Assembly (NCBI RefSeq): GCF_040409955.1
Contig: NZ_CP123390.1
Coordinates: forward strand, 1 to 64,000
Direction of reading: 5' to 3'
Length of the DNA: 64,000 nt
Source of the DNA: Salipiger sp. H15
GTDB taxonomy: Bacteria; Pseudomonadota; Alphaproteobacteria; Rhodobacterales; Rhodobacteraceae
The notes beneath the pieces are model-generated. The model was not told the origin of the DNA. It saw nothing but the letters and a program-made list of their open reading frames with translations, and did no database searches. A program made the position numbers and the translations under genes. Below, one piece after another: positions 9,476 to 18,823 of this stretch (positions are counted from its first letter, which is position 1; every line of letters begins with the position of its first letter).

Positions 9476-11281
9476 TCATTCCGGCGTGTACCAGATCGGC
9501 GAGGTCCACGCGCGTTCCTGGATTGATGTTGGAAGACCCTCCGGCACTTCGACGCCAAGTGTCTTCGCATCATATGTCGACCAGCGAGGCGTCGGAATCT
9601 GGAGAACCCGGGCGTAGTAGACAGCGGGCACCGCCGGGTCGAAGTCGGGATCGGTCCAGGCAGCCATCAGGTCCGCAGCGCCAATGTCGTTGGTGTAGCT
9701 GGCCTCGGCCACGTCGACCGTGTTGCCAACGGGCTCGCTGCCATCGGTGCGGCCCCCGGAAAGCGCGACATCGTAGATTTGTTCCTTCTGTTCGCCGTTC
9801 TCGACCCAGCCTTTGATGACCTGGATGCGATCGAGGTTTGCGCCGTTAGCCTCTTTTATCGCTGCGAGGAGGAAGGTCGGGGCCACCCCCTCGGGTGCCG
9901 CGGGAAGATTCCCGCCCATGGGCACACCGCCATCGTAGGCCGCCTGCAGCCAGTCGGCGCTCTCCATCATGCCCTCGGCATAATCATAGCCTCCGAACAT
10001 CCGAACACGCATACGCACGCCGGAGGTGGCGAAGGTCTCCTTGCGGACCATGGCATCGAAGATCGCTTCGCGCGTGTTGGATTCCGCCCAGACCCCCGCA
10101 AGGCCGCCAGAGCTGAACTGACGGACCTGCTGCGCGGCGGCTTCGCTCACGCCCGGAGGGCCTTCGAGGCGGTGTTCCGGATTGTTCTCGAAGCCGAACT
10201 TGCCGGTGTAGTTGTTCTCCTCGATCGTCGAGGCCGCGTTGTGGGTGTCGCTATCGCCGATGAAGCCGTATTTGAATGGGTTGCCCTTGCCCTCGGCCTC
10301 GAGCGCCATGCCCCGGATCAGCGCCTCGCGCATGTAACCGCCGACCTTGTGCTCGGGCGGCGTCGCGGTCGACGCCAGCGTGTAGTCCCAGAGCTCGAAG
10401 TTGGCGAATTCGTCGTTCGGGCTGATCGCCGGATAGACTTCCGACGTTCCCTTGATCTGCGTAATCTCATACAGCGGCTCGTTGCGCATCCGCGTCTCGG
10501 CATAGGCGCTGTCGATATCGCTGCCGCCATAGCTCGTCCCGATCGGGAACATGAGGCCATCGCTCGCATTTCCATTGTGAGGGACAGCCAAGAGCTCTGC
10601 GCCACTCTCGCGCTGGAGGTCCATCCAGGCCCAGAGGTCTTCCTCCCGGTCGGACTCGATCGCCGAGAAGGCGTGATCGGACACGTTCTCGGTGTCGCGG
10701 AAGATCACGACCCGATGAAGGTTGCGCCAGCCGGGGTTGGACGTCCACTCAAACCCGGCGAAGGTCGTGAATTCGCCCGGCTTGTAATGTTGATCGGCGA
10801 TGGCGACGATCTTCTGCCACACGCTGGCCAGGAGCGCGGGGTCGCCAAGGATCGGATCATTCCTGCGGTTCGAGATGCCATCGAGGATCTCGGTGTAGGC
10901 GGCAAAGGAGGCGGTGGCATCGTCGCCGCTGATCGCCGCGGCGAGCGGATGCTTGCTGACCGGGCTGTCCGGATCGCCCATGAGCGGCAACGCTCCGAGG
11001 TATTCGGCGTGATCGCCCACGGAATACCAGTCGAGCGGCCGCAGGATCTTGAGGTCGGGACCTCCCCCGCCTCCCGGGATCGCCTCGCCCCTTGCCCAGC
11101 GGTAGGCTTCGTCGGGGCCGGAGACCGCGCCGTTGATGTTCGCGTCGAACGACCAGGCCGTGTGGACGTGAAGGTTGCCAAAATAGGCTTCGCGCAGGGG
11201 GTTGGTCGGAACATCCTGAGCAGATGAAGCGTTCGCGGCGCAAAGCGCGAGGATCGAGGTGGTGGCAAATGCGCGTATCAT
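9476..11281 (-). CDS. DUF3604 secreted protein, PHP-like metal-dependent fold
   Basis: A 601-aa DUF3604 protein. A signal peptide is evident at residues ~1-21 (AFATTSILALCAANASSAQD), so it is exported to the periplasm. Metal-site-like motifs typical of PHP hydrolases follow: GNLHVHTAWS (~28-37), VGDHAEYLG (~92), VPHNGN (~235) and GDSDTHN (~330). The reaction is not known. The start at 11281 was chosen because GAGGGAG sits about 7 bases upstream and the signal peptide begins there; a longer frame to 11314 lacks this. With the PpiC-like gene downstream it probably forms an export/folding unit. Confidence 0.85.
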   Translation of the reverse strand: MIRAFATTSILALCAANASSAQDVPTNPLREAYFGNLHVHTAWSFDANINGAVSGPDEAYRWARGEAIPGGGGGPDLKILRPLDWYSVGDHAEYLGALPLMGDPDSPVSKHPLAAAISGDDATASFAAYTEILDGISNRRNDPILGDPALLASVWQKIVAIADQHYKPGEFTTFAGFEWTSNPGWRNLHRVVIFRDTENVSDHAFSAIESDREEDLWAWMDLQRESGAELLAVPHNGNASDGLMFPIGTSYGGSDIDSAYAETRMRNEPLYEITQIKGTSEVYPAISPNDEFANFELWDYTLASTATPPEHKVGGYMREALIRGMALEAEGKGNPFKYGFIGDSDTHNAASTIEENNYTGKFGFENNPEHRLEGPPGVSEAAAQQVRQFSSGGLAGVWAESNTREAIFDAMVRKETFATSGVRMRVRMFGGYDYAEGMMESADWLQAAYDGGVPMGGNLPAAPEGVAPTFLLAAIKEANGANLDRIQVIKGWVENGEQKEQIYDVALSGGRTDGSEPVGNTVDVAEASYTNDIGAADLMAAWTDPDFDPAVPAVYYARVLQIPTPRWSTYDAKTLGVEVPEGLPTSIQERAWTSPIWYTPE

Positions 11282-11514
11282 TCCAAACTCCCTCGGCATG
11301 AAAATATCAGTCAAAAGGAAAATTGATGCAGCTCACGGTTGCACGATTCCCGAAGCTTTACCATGGGTAAGGCGCTGCGTGGCCACTTGCTTGTCATGGC
11401 AAACCTCCTTCCTCCACCTGACTGCCAAGCGCATCCTACGCCGCATAGCGCAATCGTCGCGCCAGAAAGCGACCGGGGCTTCCCTGCGATTTGGCCGACG
11501 AGCAGACTGCCGCG

Positions 11515-11679
11515 CTATTTCGACGACGTCTTGTCTTTCTCTGTGGCGCGGCCCCAGCCCTCGGACACGGCTTCTTGCTCGACGCGCTCGAGGAAGAACC
11601 TTCTGGCCATTTCGGTAAGCCCATACCGGCTGATGTAGTCGGACATCACGTCGCTCAAGGACACAGTGGTCTTCATCAT
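11515..11679 (-). CDS. Small hypothetical protein (54 aa)
   Basis: The 54-aa product begins MMKTTVSLSDVMSDYISRYG and is rich in charged residues toward the C-terminus. The start is preceded by a strong AGGAAGGAG ribosome-binding site 4-5 bases away, which is the main support. It has no membrane segment and no family that I recognise. Confidence 0.45.
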   Translation of the reverse strand: MMKTTVSLSDVMSDYISRYGLTEMARRFFLERVEQEAVSEGWGRATEKDKTSSK

Positions 11680-11823
11680 GGCGCTCCTTCCTCTCGGCTC
11701 AGCATAGGGAGAAATGTTGAATGGAAGGTTAAGCCAACGCCCGCGGGCAAGTGTCTCCAATTGCCGAGGTACCAAACGACAGGGGTAGGCAACTGAGTTT
11801 ACACTGAGGCTTGGGAGCGTCAT

Positions 11824-12316
11824 CGGCGGTCCTCAAAGTCTACGCCCAAATGTGCAGCGGGCACAGTCTTCGGTTCTGCGGAATTTCCTTGGCGGTTCTA
11901 CCCGCCAAGGAAGAACATGCTTAAATGCAAGACGGCTACACCACTCACGGAATAAGCCGAGGTGACGCTAACATTGGAGCGTGGCAAAACCAAGACTTTA
12001 TCAATTTGATAGTCTTAGACCCTCTCTCCCGAAGATGTATCGCCTGTTTTGGAGGCCCTGAAGTGCATTGAACGGCTCTCAACTCCAAGTCAGGACCGAT
12101 AGGCCCTTGAAAACACCAGAACACAACCTGCACGTGTTTGAAGCGCAGTCAGGAGAAGTCTCACGCGGAATATTCCAACGTGCCAAGACTAGCAGATTAT
12201 CGCTTTTTTGCCAGTATGTTCCGAGATGTGTTGCGCGGCTAGCCGGTTGAAAGTATCGTGAATCTTGAACGTGTCTTCTCCACTCACGGAACGTTCAGCA
12301 CGCGGGGCGCACTTCC
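11824..12316. other. Intergenic region with one strong hairpin
   Basis: No convincing gene. A perfect 11-bp inverted repeat with a 6-base loop lies at 11885-11912 (TTCCTTGGCGG / CCGCCAAGGAA); it lacks a T-run on either side, so it is a weak terminator candidate or a relic repeat. The rest is of lower GC than the neighbouring genes. Confidence 0.45.
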
Positions 12317-12464
12317 TTATTGCGGGAAATGCGCCCCATTCTGAAAAACAGCTCCCATCAAGCCCCCGCTCCAACCGACGCCCGCGACGACCAGGTCCGA
12401 TGGAATTTCAGAGCAAGATCGCACGAGAGAGTGGGATCCAGCTCGGAAGCCCGCTCCTATGCAG

Positions 12465-12715
12465 TTCAGCGGTGCGGCGCCGATCACTAGCGGGTCCAGC
12501 GCGATCGGGCCGACATGGAGCCCTGCACAGGCCAGTATCCGCAGCAGTATTTCCGGCCAACTCAACTCCGTCCGCCACGGCGGCGACCTGCGCATCGCAA
12601 CCATTCCCCTGAACAACCAGTCCTCGCCCATCTCACGCCCCCTGCGACGGCCGACCATGCGTCCGCCCACCAGCGAGAAGACAGCGAACCTCCCGACGAG
12701 AAGGCCATGGACTCG
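12465..12715 (-). pseudogene. Diverged nnrU 3'-end fragment
   Basis: Read on the minus strand this stretch encodes GGRMVGRRRGREMGEDW, AMRRSPPWRTELSWPEILLR and PIALDPLVIGAAPL. These match, at roughly 75-80% of positions by eye, the last ~70 residues of the intact nnrU at 15580-16248. The N-terminal two thirds are absent and the original stop is lost, so this is a non-functional partial copy. It lies just downstream of the 852-aa gene, while the intact nnrU lies just upstream of it, so the large gene is bracketed by two copies of the nnrU end. Confidence 0.75.
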
Positions 12716-12826
12716 CCCTCGGTCCGCTGATTTGGCGGTCGCGCCTGTACAAGGAAGGGCTAAATTCGCGGAGCAGGTCAGTGGTCATCAATATCGCGGG
12801 CACTGGCGTCAGACGCGAGATCACCT

Positions 12827-15385
12827 TCAGATGAACAAGAACGCGTCCGGTCCGGTCGCGGGATCGACGGGGTCAAAGGCGATGTAATCCGTCCTAAGCG
12901 GCTCGCCGCCGTCTGGGTGACCGGAGATCTCGATCACGTCGCCGGGTGCCAGCGCAACCTCATGAATCGTGTGCCGTGCCGCACCTGCCTTGGTCACGAT
13001 CGCGTCTCCGAACGTGCCGTCCCAGAGCCAACTGTCGAGCGCGACGCCGTTGACCGCCACAGTCATCTGGCTCGCCCCGTCGCTCTCGTCGAAGTAGCCG
13101 ACCGTCAGGTCGTACGTGCCCGCCGCGCCATCGAAACTGTAGCTCGCGCGCGGATCAGGAGCGCCGCCGGTCTGCAGGTAGGCCCCGCCCGAGGCGTGGG
13201 GATTGTGGGCGATCTGCATGTCCTTGATGATCTCGAAGGTCTCTGCCTCGACCACGAAGCTGCCCGAGACCGGCGGCGCCTGGTGGATGTCGATGTAATC
13301 CGTGCGCAGCGGCTCGCCGCCGTCGGCGCATCCGGCGAGCGTCAGCACGTCGCCCTCCTCGAGCGCGACGACGGGGACCACCCGCCGCATCGCGGCAGCG
13401 CCGGTGACCGTGGCGCCGGCGGGATCCGCGTCCCAGGTCCAGGCATCGACCGTCTCGCCATTGACCTCGAGGCGCAGGCGGCTTGCGCCGTCGGTCTCGT
13501 CGAAATAGCCGATGACCACGCTGTAGAGCCCCGCCGCGCCGGTGAAGCGGCCCGAGGCCCCCGCCTCGCCGCCGTCCTGCGCGCGCAGCAGCCCGTCCTC
13601 GGAGGCCCAGGGGTTGCGTTCCGGGACGAAGCCGCGCGCGATGTCGAGGTTCTCGGCCTCGGTGCGCCCGGGGCCGATCGCGGCGGGCGGGCGATCAAGC
13701 GCGCTGTACTCGACGACATAGCCGAAGGCATGGTTCGGGTTCGGCGGGATGCCGTTGTCGGCCCATGTGCCGCTGGCGTAGAGCGAGTGCACCGTCAGGT
13801 AGTCCACTCCCGGAGGCTCCGACCACGCGTTGTTCGGCTCGAAGCCGCCCCAATCGGCATATCCCAGCGCCCCGGAGGCGCGCGTCCAGAAGACCTCGCC
13901 GGCCTCGGGGCCGGTCGCCCATTCCCAGGTCCCCTCGCTGCGTGCGTCGGACCCGCCGGCCCAGACATTGGGCGGGGTGATCGACAGGATGAAGGCGTTC
14001 TCCCCGGCCGAGGTGATGGTCGCGAGATAGCCGGGCAGCCCGAGGTGGCTGCGCGTCTCCGCCTCTGCCCGCGCCTCGTCCCAGCTCAGCGGGCCCTCGA
14101 CATATTCATACCAGTGCCCGTTGCCCCCCTCGGCCTCGGTCCATTGCACCGGGGTGCCCGTCTCGAACTCCGCGAACCGGGCGACGAACACGTCCTGGCC
14201 GTCATTCGTGTCGCCGGGAACGAGGTTGGAGCCGGAACTCGAGAAGATGATCCCCGACCCGTCCGGGAGGAAGTTTGCCAATTGGCTCGGACCGTTGCTC
14301 ACCACGCCGAATTCATTCGTCGTCACCAAGCTGACCTGCCCGGTCGCGAGGACCTTCACGTAGAGATCCACGGTTCCGTTGTCATCGCCGGGGACAAGAG
14401 CGGCAGTGGACTGGAAGAGAATCCGGGTGCCATCAGGCGAAAACCTCCCGCCGAAATAGGACCCGTCATGCTGGTTCCCCACGCTGTCGGTGGAGATGAG
14501 GGTGATTTCGCCCGTCGCCAGGTCCTTGATGAAGAGGTCCAGACCGTCTTCGTTGCTGTCCGGGGCGAAATTTGTGGCACGGCTGGTGATCAGCAGCTTG
14601 GTTCCGTCCGGAGAGTAGGTTGCCGACAGGCAATCCGCATTGCCCGCAGCGCCGTTCGCCGCCGTGGAGAGCAGCATCACCTCGCCCGTGACGAGGTCCT
14701 TTTCATAAACTTGTCCGACGCCGCCGCCGACGCCCGCGACGAGATTTCCGGCATTACTGATGAAGAGGAATTTCGAGCCGTCCGGCGAGAAACCCAACTC
14801 CTGCGTGCTTCCGCTAGCGGGATCGCCATCCACGTTGGACGACAGCAACTGAATCGCTCCGCTGGCAATGTCCTTGAGAAAAATACCAGATACGGACTGC
14901 CCAGGAATCAGGTTCGTGGCGGCGGTGTTGAAGGCGATCTTGGTGCCGTCTGGCGTGAAGATCGGCGAGCCACTTTCATTGTTTCCCTGAACCCCGCCCG
15001 CACTTGCCGAGATCAACTTTTCTTCGCCAGTGAGCAGATGCTTGTAGTAGATAGCGCTCTGCAGTTCCCCCAAGGGTGATTGGTAAAGTCCGACGAAGGC
15101 GATTTGGTTTCCATCAGCAGAGATCGCGGCATCCTGCATTCCCCCATCAGGGACATTGGAGGGTGAATCGAGTGTGACCCGCTGCCACGCGCTCGAGCCT
15201 TCCTGCTGCAGATATAGGTCCATCCGATCGTTGTCATCCCCCGGCACAAGCTGCGCACGGGTCTCAAGAACGAGTGTCTGGCCGTCTTGGCTGAATATCC
15301 CCTCCTGGCTGGGCAACTCAGCCTGAGAGCCATCGCTGTAAATGGATACCCGTTCAATGGATACGACCTTCAATTGCTTTGCCAT
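12827..15385 (-). CDS. Large probable exported protein: PD40 propeller, C-type-lectin-like domain, two CBM-like repeats
   Basis: An 852-aa protein. Residues ~20-400 hold TolB/PD40-like propeller blades (FSPDGSKFLFISN, YSPDGTKLLITSRA, FSPDGTRILFQST, each followed by a DLATGE-type strand). Residues ~405-565 look like a C-type-lectin fold (WYEYVEGPLSWDEARAEAE ... DYLTVHS). Two copies of a ~125-residue CBM-like module follow (~570-705 and ~715-845), each with AE-start, GYFDE(T/S)DGAS and DGGEPLRTDYI. There is no signal peptide, and the protein ends DAFLFI, resembling C-termini of type I secretion substrates, so I infer ABC-type export and a surface or carbohydrate-binding role. The ATG follows GGAGG. 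The same module recurs in the gene at 22.3-24.4 kb. Confidence 0.8.
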   Translation of the reverse strand: MAKQLKVVSIERVSIYSDGSQAELPSQEGIFSQDGQTLVLETRAQLVPGDDNDRMDLYLQQEGSSAWQRVTLDSPSNVPDGGMQDAAISADGNQIAFVGLYQSPLGELQSAIYYKHLLTGEEKLISASAGGVQGNNESGSPIFTPDGTKIAFNTAATNLIPGQSVSGIFLKDIASGAIQLLSSNVDGDPASGSTQELGFSPDGSKFLFISNAGNLVAGVGGGVGQVYEKDLVTGEVMLLSTAANGAAGNADCLSATYSPDGTKLLITSRATNFAPDSNEDGLDLFIKDLATGEITLISTDSVGNQHDGSYFGGRFSPDGTRILFQSTAALVPGDDNGTVDLYVKVLATGQVSLVTTNEFGVVSNGPSQLANFLPDGSGIIFSSSGSNLVPGDTNDGQDVFVARFAEFETGTPVQWTEAEGGNGHWYEYVEGPLSWDEARAEAETRSHLGLPGYLATITSAGENAFILSITPPNVWAGGSDARSEGTWEWATGPEAGEVFWTRASGALGYADWGGFEPNNAWSEPPGVDYLTVHSLYASGTWADNGIPPNPNHAFGYVVEYSALDRPPAAIGPGRTEAENLDIARGFVPERNPWASEDGLLRAQDGGEAGASGRFTGAAGLYSVVIGYFDETDGASRLRLEVNGETVDAWTWDADPAGATVTGAAAMRRVVPVVALEEGDVLTLAGCADGGEPLRTDYIDIHQAPPVSGSFVVEAETFEIIKDMQIAHNPHASGGAYLQTGGAPDPRASYSFDGAAGTYDLTVGYFDESDGASQMTVAVNGVALDSWLWDGTFGDAIVTKAGAARHTIHEVALAPGDVIEISGHPDGGEPLRTDYIAFDPVDPATGPDAFLFI

Positions 15386-15579
15386 GACCCTATCCTCCGT
15401 TGGCCTGACTGAAGTCGCTGGTGCTGAAAATGCGATCTAGAAAAAGTTATGAATTGCGCAGTGTCGCAAATGTGTGGACATGAAACCGGCAAAAGTTCCG
15501 AGAAGCAACCCTTGATGGACTAAGCTGGCGGTGAATGCACGCTGTAGCTGAAATGTCCATTCGACCTTGCAGGTGCACA

Positions 15580-16248
15580 CTATGGCAATGGCGCCACCCC
15601 GATCACCAGCGGGTGCAGTGCGATCAGGCCGACGTAAAGCCCTGCACCGGCCAGCATCCGAAGTAATATCTCCGGCCAGGTCAATTCCGTTCGCCACGGC
15701 GGTGCCTTGCGCATGGCAACCACCAACCTGGACCAGTCCTCTCCCATCTCGTGCCGCCTGCGGCGGTCGACCATGCGTCCGCCCATCAGGGAGAAGACGA
15801 AGAACGTCCCGAAAAGGAGCACATGGGCCAGATCTCCATTTGCCACGAGATGCGCCGATGACCAGAGCGCCAGAACCATGAGGAGCGGATGGCGGATGAC
15901 GCGGAACAGTCCAGGCCGCGCAGGGTCGAAGCGGGCATCACCCCTGCCGCCGAAAGACAGCGGATTGGGCCGCGCAACGCTGGCCGTGAACAGCAGGCAG
16001 GCCATGGCCATGAGGCAGAGCGTGACTGCGGATTGCCACGGGGCCCAGTCCCAGAGCGGCACGAAGGGTGCGCGGTCCGCGGCGGCGACCAGCCAGACAA
16101 GCACCGCCAGCGAGGCCGCCGAGTAGGCAAGAGAAAAACCCCGCGCGCCCAGGCGGGCCTCGAGGAATTTGCGTACAGGCGGGCGCAACGGCACCGAATG
16201 GCTGAGAAAGAACGCGGCAAAGGCCAGCGCGAGGACCGCCCAGCTCAT
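15580..16248 (-). CDS. nnrU: NnrU-family membrane protein
   Basis: A 222-aa polytopic protein of the NnrU family, associated with denitrification and nitric-oxide metabolism. Five to six membrane helices are visible, along with the family segment LFRVIRHPLLMVLALWSSAHL and the methyltransferase-like GGRMVDRRRRHEMGEDW. The ATG at 16248 begins 2 bases after the stop of nnrS, so the two are translationally coupled; a longer upstream frame overlaps nnrS and is rejected. The exact biochemical role of NnrU is not established. The genes run nnrS-nnrU next to hmp and nsrR, which argues for a role in handling NO. Confidence 0.85.
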   Translation of the reverse strand: MSWAVLALAFAAFFLSHSVPLRPPVRKFLEARLGARGFSLAYSAASLAVLVWLVAAADRAPFVPLWDWAPWQSAVTLCLMAMACLLFTASVARPNPLSFGGRGDARFDPARPGLFRVIRHPLLMVLALWSSAHLVANGDLAHVLLFGTFFVFSLMGGRMVDRRRRHEMGEDWSRLVVAMRKAPPWRTELTWPEILLRMLAGAGLYVGLIALHPLVIGVAPLP

Positions 16249-16250
16249 GT

Positions 16251-17450
16251 TCACCGAGCCTCCCGCGGGCGGATCAGAAGCCCGCCGTAGAGACAAACAA
16301 AGCCTGCAAAGGCGAGGAGCCAGCAAGCGCCAGATAGGCTCTGGAGAAATGCTGCCGCGCCGGGCCACAGACCAGCCGCCGTCCGGATAAGTACGGAGGC
16401 GATCAACAGGGCGTAAACGGCGCTGGTCCCGCGTCCCGCCGTCAGCGGCTGCCCCGTATGGCCCAGCGTTGCGCGGGTCATTACCGCCAGCGTCATGACC
16501 CCGACCGCCCCCGCCATCCAAAGATGCTGCGCCGCCGCGGGCGCAAGCACTGCGGGCATTGCGCCTCCGAGGGCCACCGCCAGCGCTCCGAGGGGCACGA
16601 AGAGATACCCGGCATGCAGGATCCACACTAGCGGCTCGGAAAGGGTCGCCGTACCGGCCCAGCGAGCGACACGTACGAGATTCAGCAGTCCCGCTGCAAT
16701 CAGCAGCGCAGAGGTTACCAGATGCTCCGGGCGCACGATCCAGGCCGCCAGCGCCGCCAGTAGCAGAAGCAACGCCGCCTTATCCAGGCGTTGCATGGGC
16801 GGCACTGGAAGCTCGCTGCTCCCGCGCCGTGCCAACCAGTTGCGCGTGAAGGAGGGCACGATCCGACCGCCGATAAGCGCGATCATCATCAGCGCAGCGC
16901 CAAGCCCGATCCGCAGCCCCATGCCTCCGGCCGCGTAACCGCCCCGCGCGGCCTCGACGTGGAAGAGGACGTTGCCGCTAAGAAAGACGCAGAGCAGCGC
17001 AACCACACCGAGGTTGCGCCAGTTCCGTCCCGCCACGATCTCGCGGAGCATCACCAGCGCCAGGACCAGCAGGAAGGACACGTCCACCGAAGCTCCGAGC
17101 CCGGCCGGCAGCAGCGCCGAGACTCCCATGGCCAGCCTGCCCACCAGCCATAGCGTGAAGAGCAGCATCAGTGGCCATCCGACGATCGGCATCCGCCCGG
17201 TCCAATTGGGCACCGCCGTCATCATGAAGCCGGCCAGCACCGCCCCGAGATAGCCGAAGAGGAATTCATGGGCGTGCCATGACACCGGGTCGAGCCGGGT
17301 CGGCAGCGCGAGCGTGCCCGAGAGCAGCGCGAGCCAGAGGCAGGCCGACAACACCGCCCAGAGCCCGGCCCCCAGGAAGAACGGCCGGAAGCCGTAGCTG
17401 AACAGCGCCGGGCCAGTCCAGGCCCGCATGCGATCCGAAGTCGTGGCCAT
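16251..17450 (-). CDS. nnrS: NnrS-family membrane protein
   Basis: A 399-aa NnrS protein with about 12 membrane helices; family members are heme- and copper-containing membrane proteins that protect against nitric oxide. Conserved segments are FSYGFRPFFLGAGLWA near the N-terminus, WHAHEFLFGYLGAVLAGFMMTAVPNWTGR (potential metal/heme histidines) at ~58-85, and a late TRATLGHTGQPLT. It is 44 bp downstream of hmp and 2 bp upstream of nnrU on the same strand, so hmp-nnrS-nnrU is likely one transcript under the NsrR-like regulator. Confidence 0.9.
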   Translation of the reverse strand: MATTSDRMRAWTGPALFSYGFRPFFLGAGLWAVLSACLWLALLSGTLALPTRLDPVSWHAHEFLFGYLGAVLAGFMMTAVPNWTGRMPIVGWPLMLLFTLWLVGRLAMGVSALLPAGLGASVDVSFLLVLALVMLREIVAGRNWRNLGVVALLCVFLSGNVLFHVEAARGGYAAGGMGLRIGLGAALMMIALIGGRIVPSFTRNWLARRGSSELPVPPMQRLDKAALLLLLAALAAWIVRPEHLVTSALLIAAGLLNLVRVARWAGTATLSEPLVWILHAGYLFVPLGALAVALGGAMPAVLAPAAAQHLWMAGAVGVMTLAVMTRATLGHTGQPLTAGRGTSAVYALLIASVLIRTAAGLWPGAAAFLQSLSGACWLLAFAGFVCLYGGLLIRPREAR

Positions 17451-17494
17451 TCCCGTGTCTCCTCAAATTTGGTGTCGGTGCGCGTTCAGCGGGC

Positions 17495-18676
17495 TCACCC
17501 TATCGTCACCGCCGCGGGTCCGAAGACCTCATGGTGGATGCGCGCATCGGGCACATTCGCCGCCTTGAGCCCACGCACCATCGCCTGCATGAAACCGACC
17601 GGGCCGCAGATGAAATAATCGGCCTGCTCGATGGAGGTGCTCTCGGTCAACCAGGCAGGATCGATGCGACCCTCAAAGACCCCCTCCTCGCGCTCCCGCC
17701 CGCCGAGGTCCTCATAAAACGCAAAGGTCGCGTCGGCGAGCCTTCCAGACGTTCCCGCCATGGCGTGGCGCTCCCGATCCTGCGCCGCGTGCACATGGAC
17801 CATGCGCAGACCTTTCCCGCCAAAGGCTTCGAGCATCGAGATCATCGGCGTCAGCCCGACACCGCCCGAGAGCAGCACCACTTCCTGCTTGTCACGGGGA
17901 TCGAGGAAGAAGGCACCCGCGGGCGGCGCGACGTCGATCCGCTGGCCCACTTCGGCGACCTCATGAAGCCAATTCGACACGCGCCCGTGCGGCTCGCGCT
18001 TCACGGTGATGCGATAGGTCTGACCGTTCGGCGCCGAGGAGATCGAATAGTTCCGCCGCTGCTCCTCGCCATCGGCAAGAGGAAACCGGAAGCTGAGATA
18101 CTGTCCGGGGAGATGCCGGACGACCGCGCCACCATCCAAGGGACGCAGAACGAAGGAGACGATGTCCGTCGCCTCGCGCCGCTTCTCCGCGATCTCGAAG
18201 GCGCGCCAGCCGCGCCAGCCGCCCGGGGCCTCTGCCGTGCCCTGGTAGATGTCCTCTTCCCGTCCGATCAGGATGGTCGCGAGCTGCCAATAGGCCTCGC
18301 CCCAGGCTTTCAGGACCTCCGGCGTTGCAGCCTCTCCCAACACCTCCGAGATCGCTCCCAGAAGCGCATCTGCGACATGAGGATAATGCTCCGGGAGAAT
18401 CTGCAAGCCCGCGTGCTTCTGTGCAATCCGCTCGACCGCTCCGGCCAATACGTTCGGCGTGCGGATATGGGTTGCATAGGCCACCAGCGCATTCGCAAGG
18501 GCCTTGTGCTGTGGCGCCTGGCCCTCCTGATTGGACATGTTGAAGAGCGCGCGGATCTCTTCGTCTGCAAGCAGGCGCCGGTACATCGCAGGTACGATCC
18601 GGTCGACATGCTGCGCCACGACCGGCGCGGTCGACTCGATGATCTGCAGGGTTGCTTCGCTGAGCGGGCGCGACAT
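17495..18676 (-). CDS. hmp: Flavohemoglobin, nitric oxide dioxygenase
   Basis: A 393-aa Hmp. Residues ~1-138 are the globin domain with the proximal-histidine helix (AQKHAGLQILPEHYPHV). Residues ~150-255 are the FAD domain (RNYSISSAPNG) and ~265-393 the NAD(P)H domain (LLSGGVGLTPMISML, YFICGPVGFMQAM). It turns NO and O2 into nitrate with NAD(P)H in the cytosol. The length matches the family. The start is backed by AGGAGG. It is divergent from an NsrR-like gene 147 bp away, the usual arrangement for NO-induced derepression. Confidence 0.95.
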   Translation of the reverse strand: MSRPLSEATLQIIESTAPVVAQHVDRIVPAMYRRLLADEEIRALFNMSNQEGQAPQHKALANALVAYATHIRTPNVLAGAVERIAQKHAGLQILPEHYPHVADALLGAISEVLGEAATPEVLKAWGEAYWQLATILIGREEDIYQGTAEAPGGWRGWRAFEIAEKRREATDIVSFVLRPLDGGAVVRHLPGQYLSFRFPLADGEEQRRNYSISSAPNGQTYRITVKREPHGRVSNWLHEVAEVGQRIDVAPPAGAFFLDPRDKQEVVLLSGGVGLTPMISMLEAFGGKGLRMVHVHAAQDRERHAMAGTSGRLADATFAFYEDLGGREREEGVFEGRIDPAWLTESTSIEQADYFICGPVGFMQAMVRGLKAANVPDARIHHEVFGPAAVTIG

Positions 18677-18695
18677 GATGCCCTCCTAAAAGGTT

Positions 18696-18706
18696 CCGAT
18701 TATCGG
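18696..18706. promoter_or_regulatory. Palindrome in the hmp/nsrR divergent promoter
   Basis: CCGATTATCGG is a perfect 5-1-5 palindrome 20-30 bp upstream of hmp. On the minus strand TATAGAT lies just upstream and could be a -10 element. The spacer between hmp and the Rrf2 gene is AT-richer than its surroundings. I propose an NsrR-type operator here, but the sequence does not match the enteric NsrR consensus well. Confidence 0.35.
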
Positions 18707-18823
18707 CATCTATACAGGCCCTTCAAAAACATTCCACCCATTGGTATCTTAAAGGCCTGCGTCATTGCGTCCCGGCCTGAGCGGACCGGTGCATACTGCT
18801 GGCGCGACGGAAAGGACCGGAAC

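Noticed and set aside
9779..11227. 482-aa plus-strand frame opposite DUF3604
   Set aside because: Shadow frame; the minus strand has a signal peptide and metal motifs.
12917..15079. 720-aa plus-strand frame opposite the PD40/lectin gene
   Set aside because: Shadow frame; the minus strand shows regular blades and repeats, a ribosome-binding site and a sensible start.
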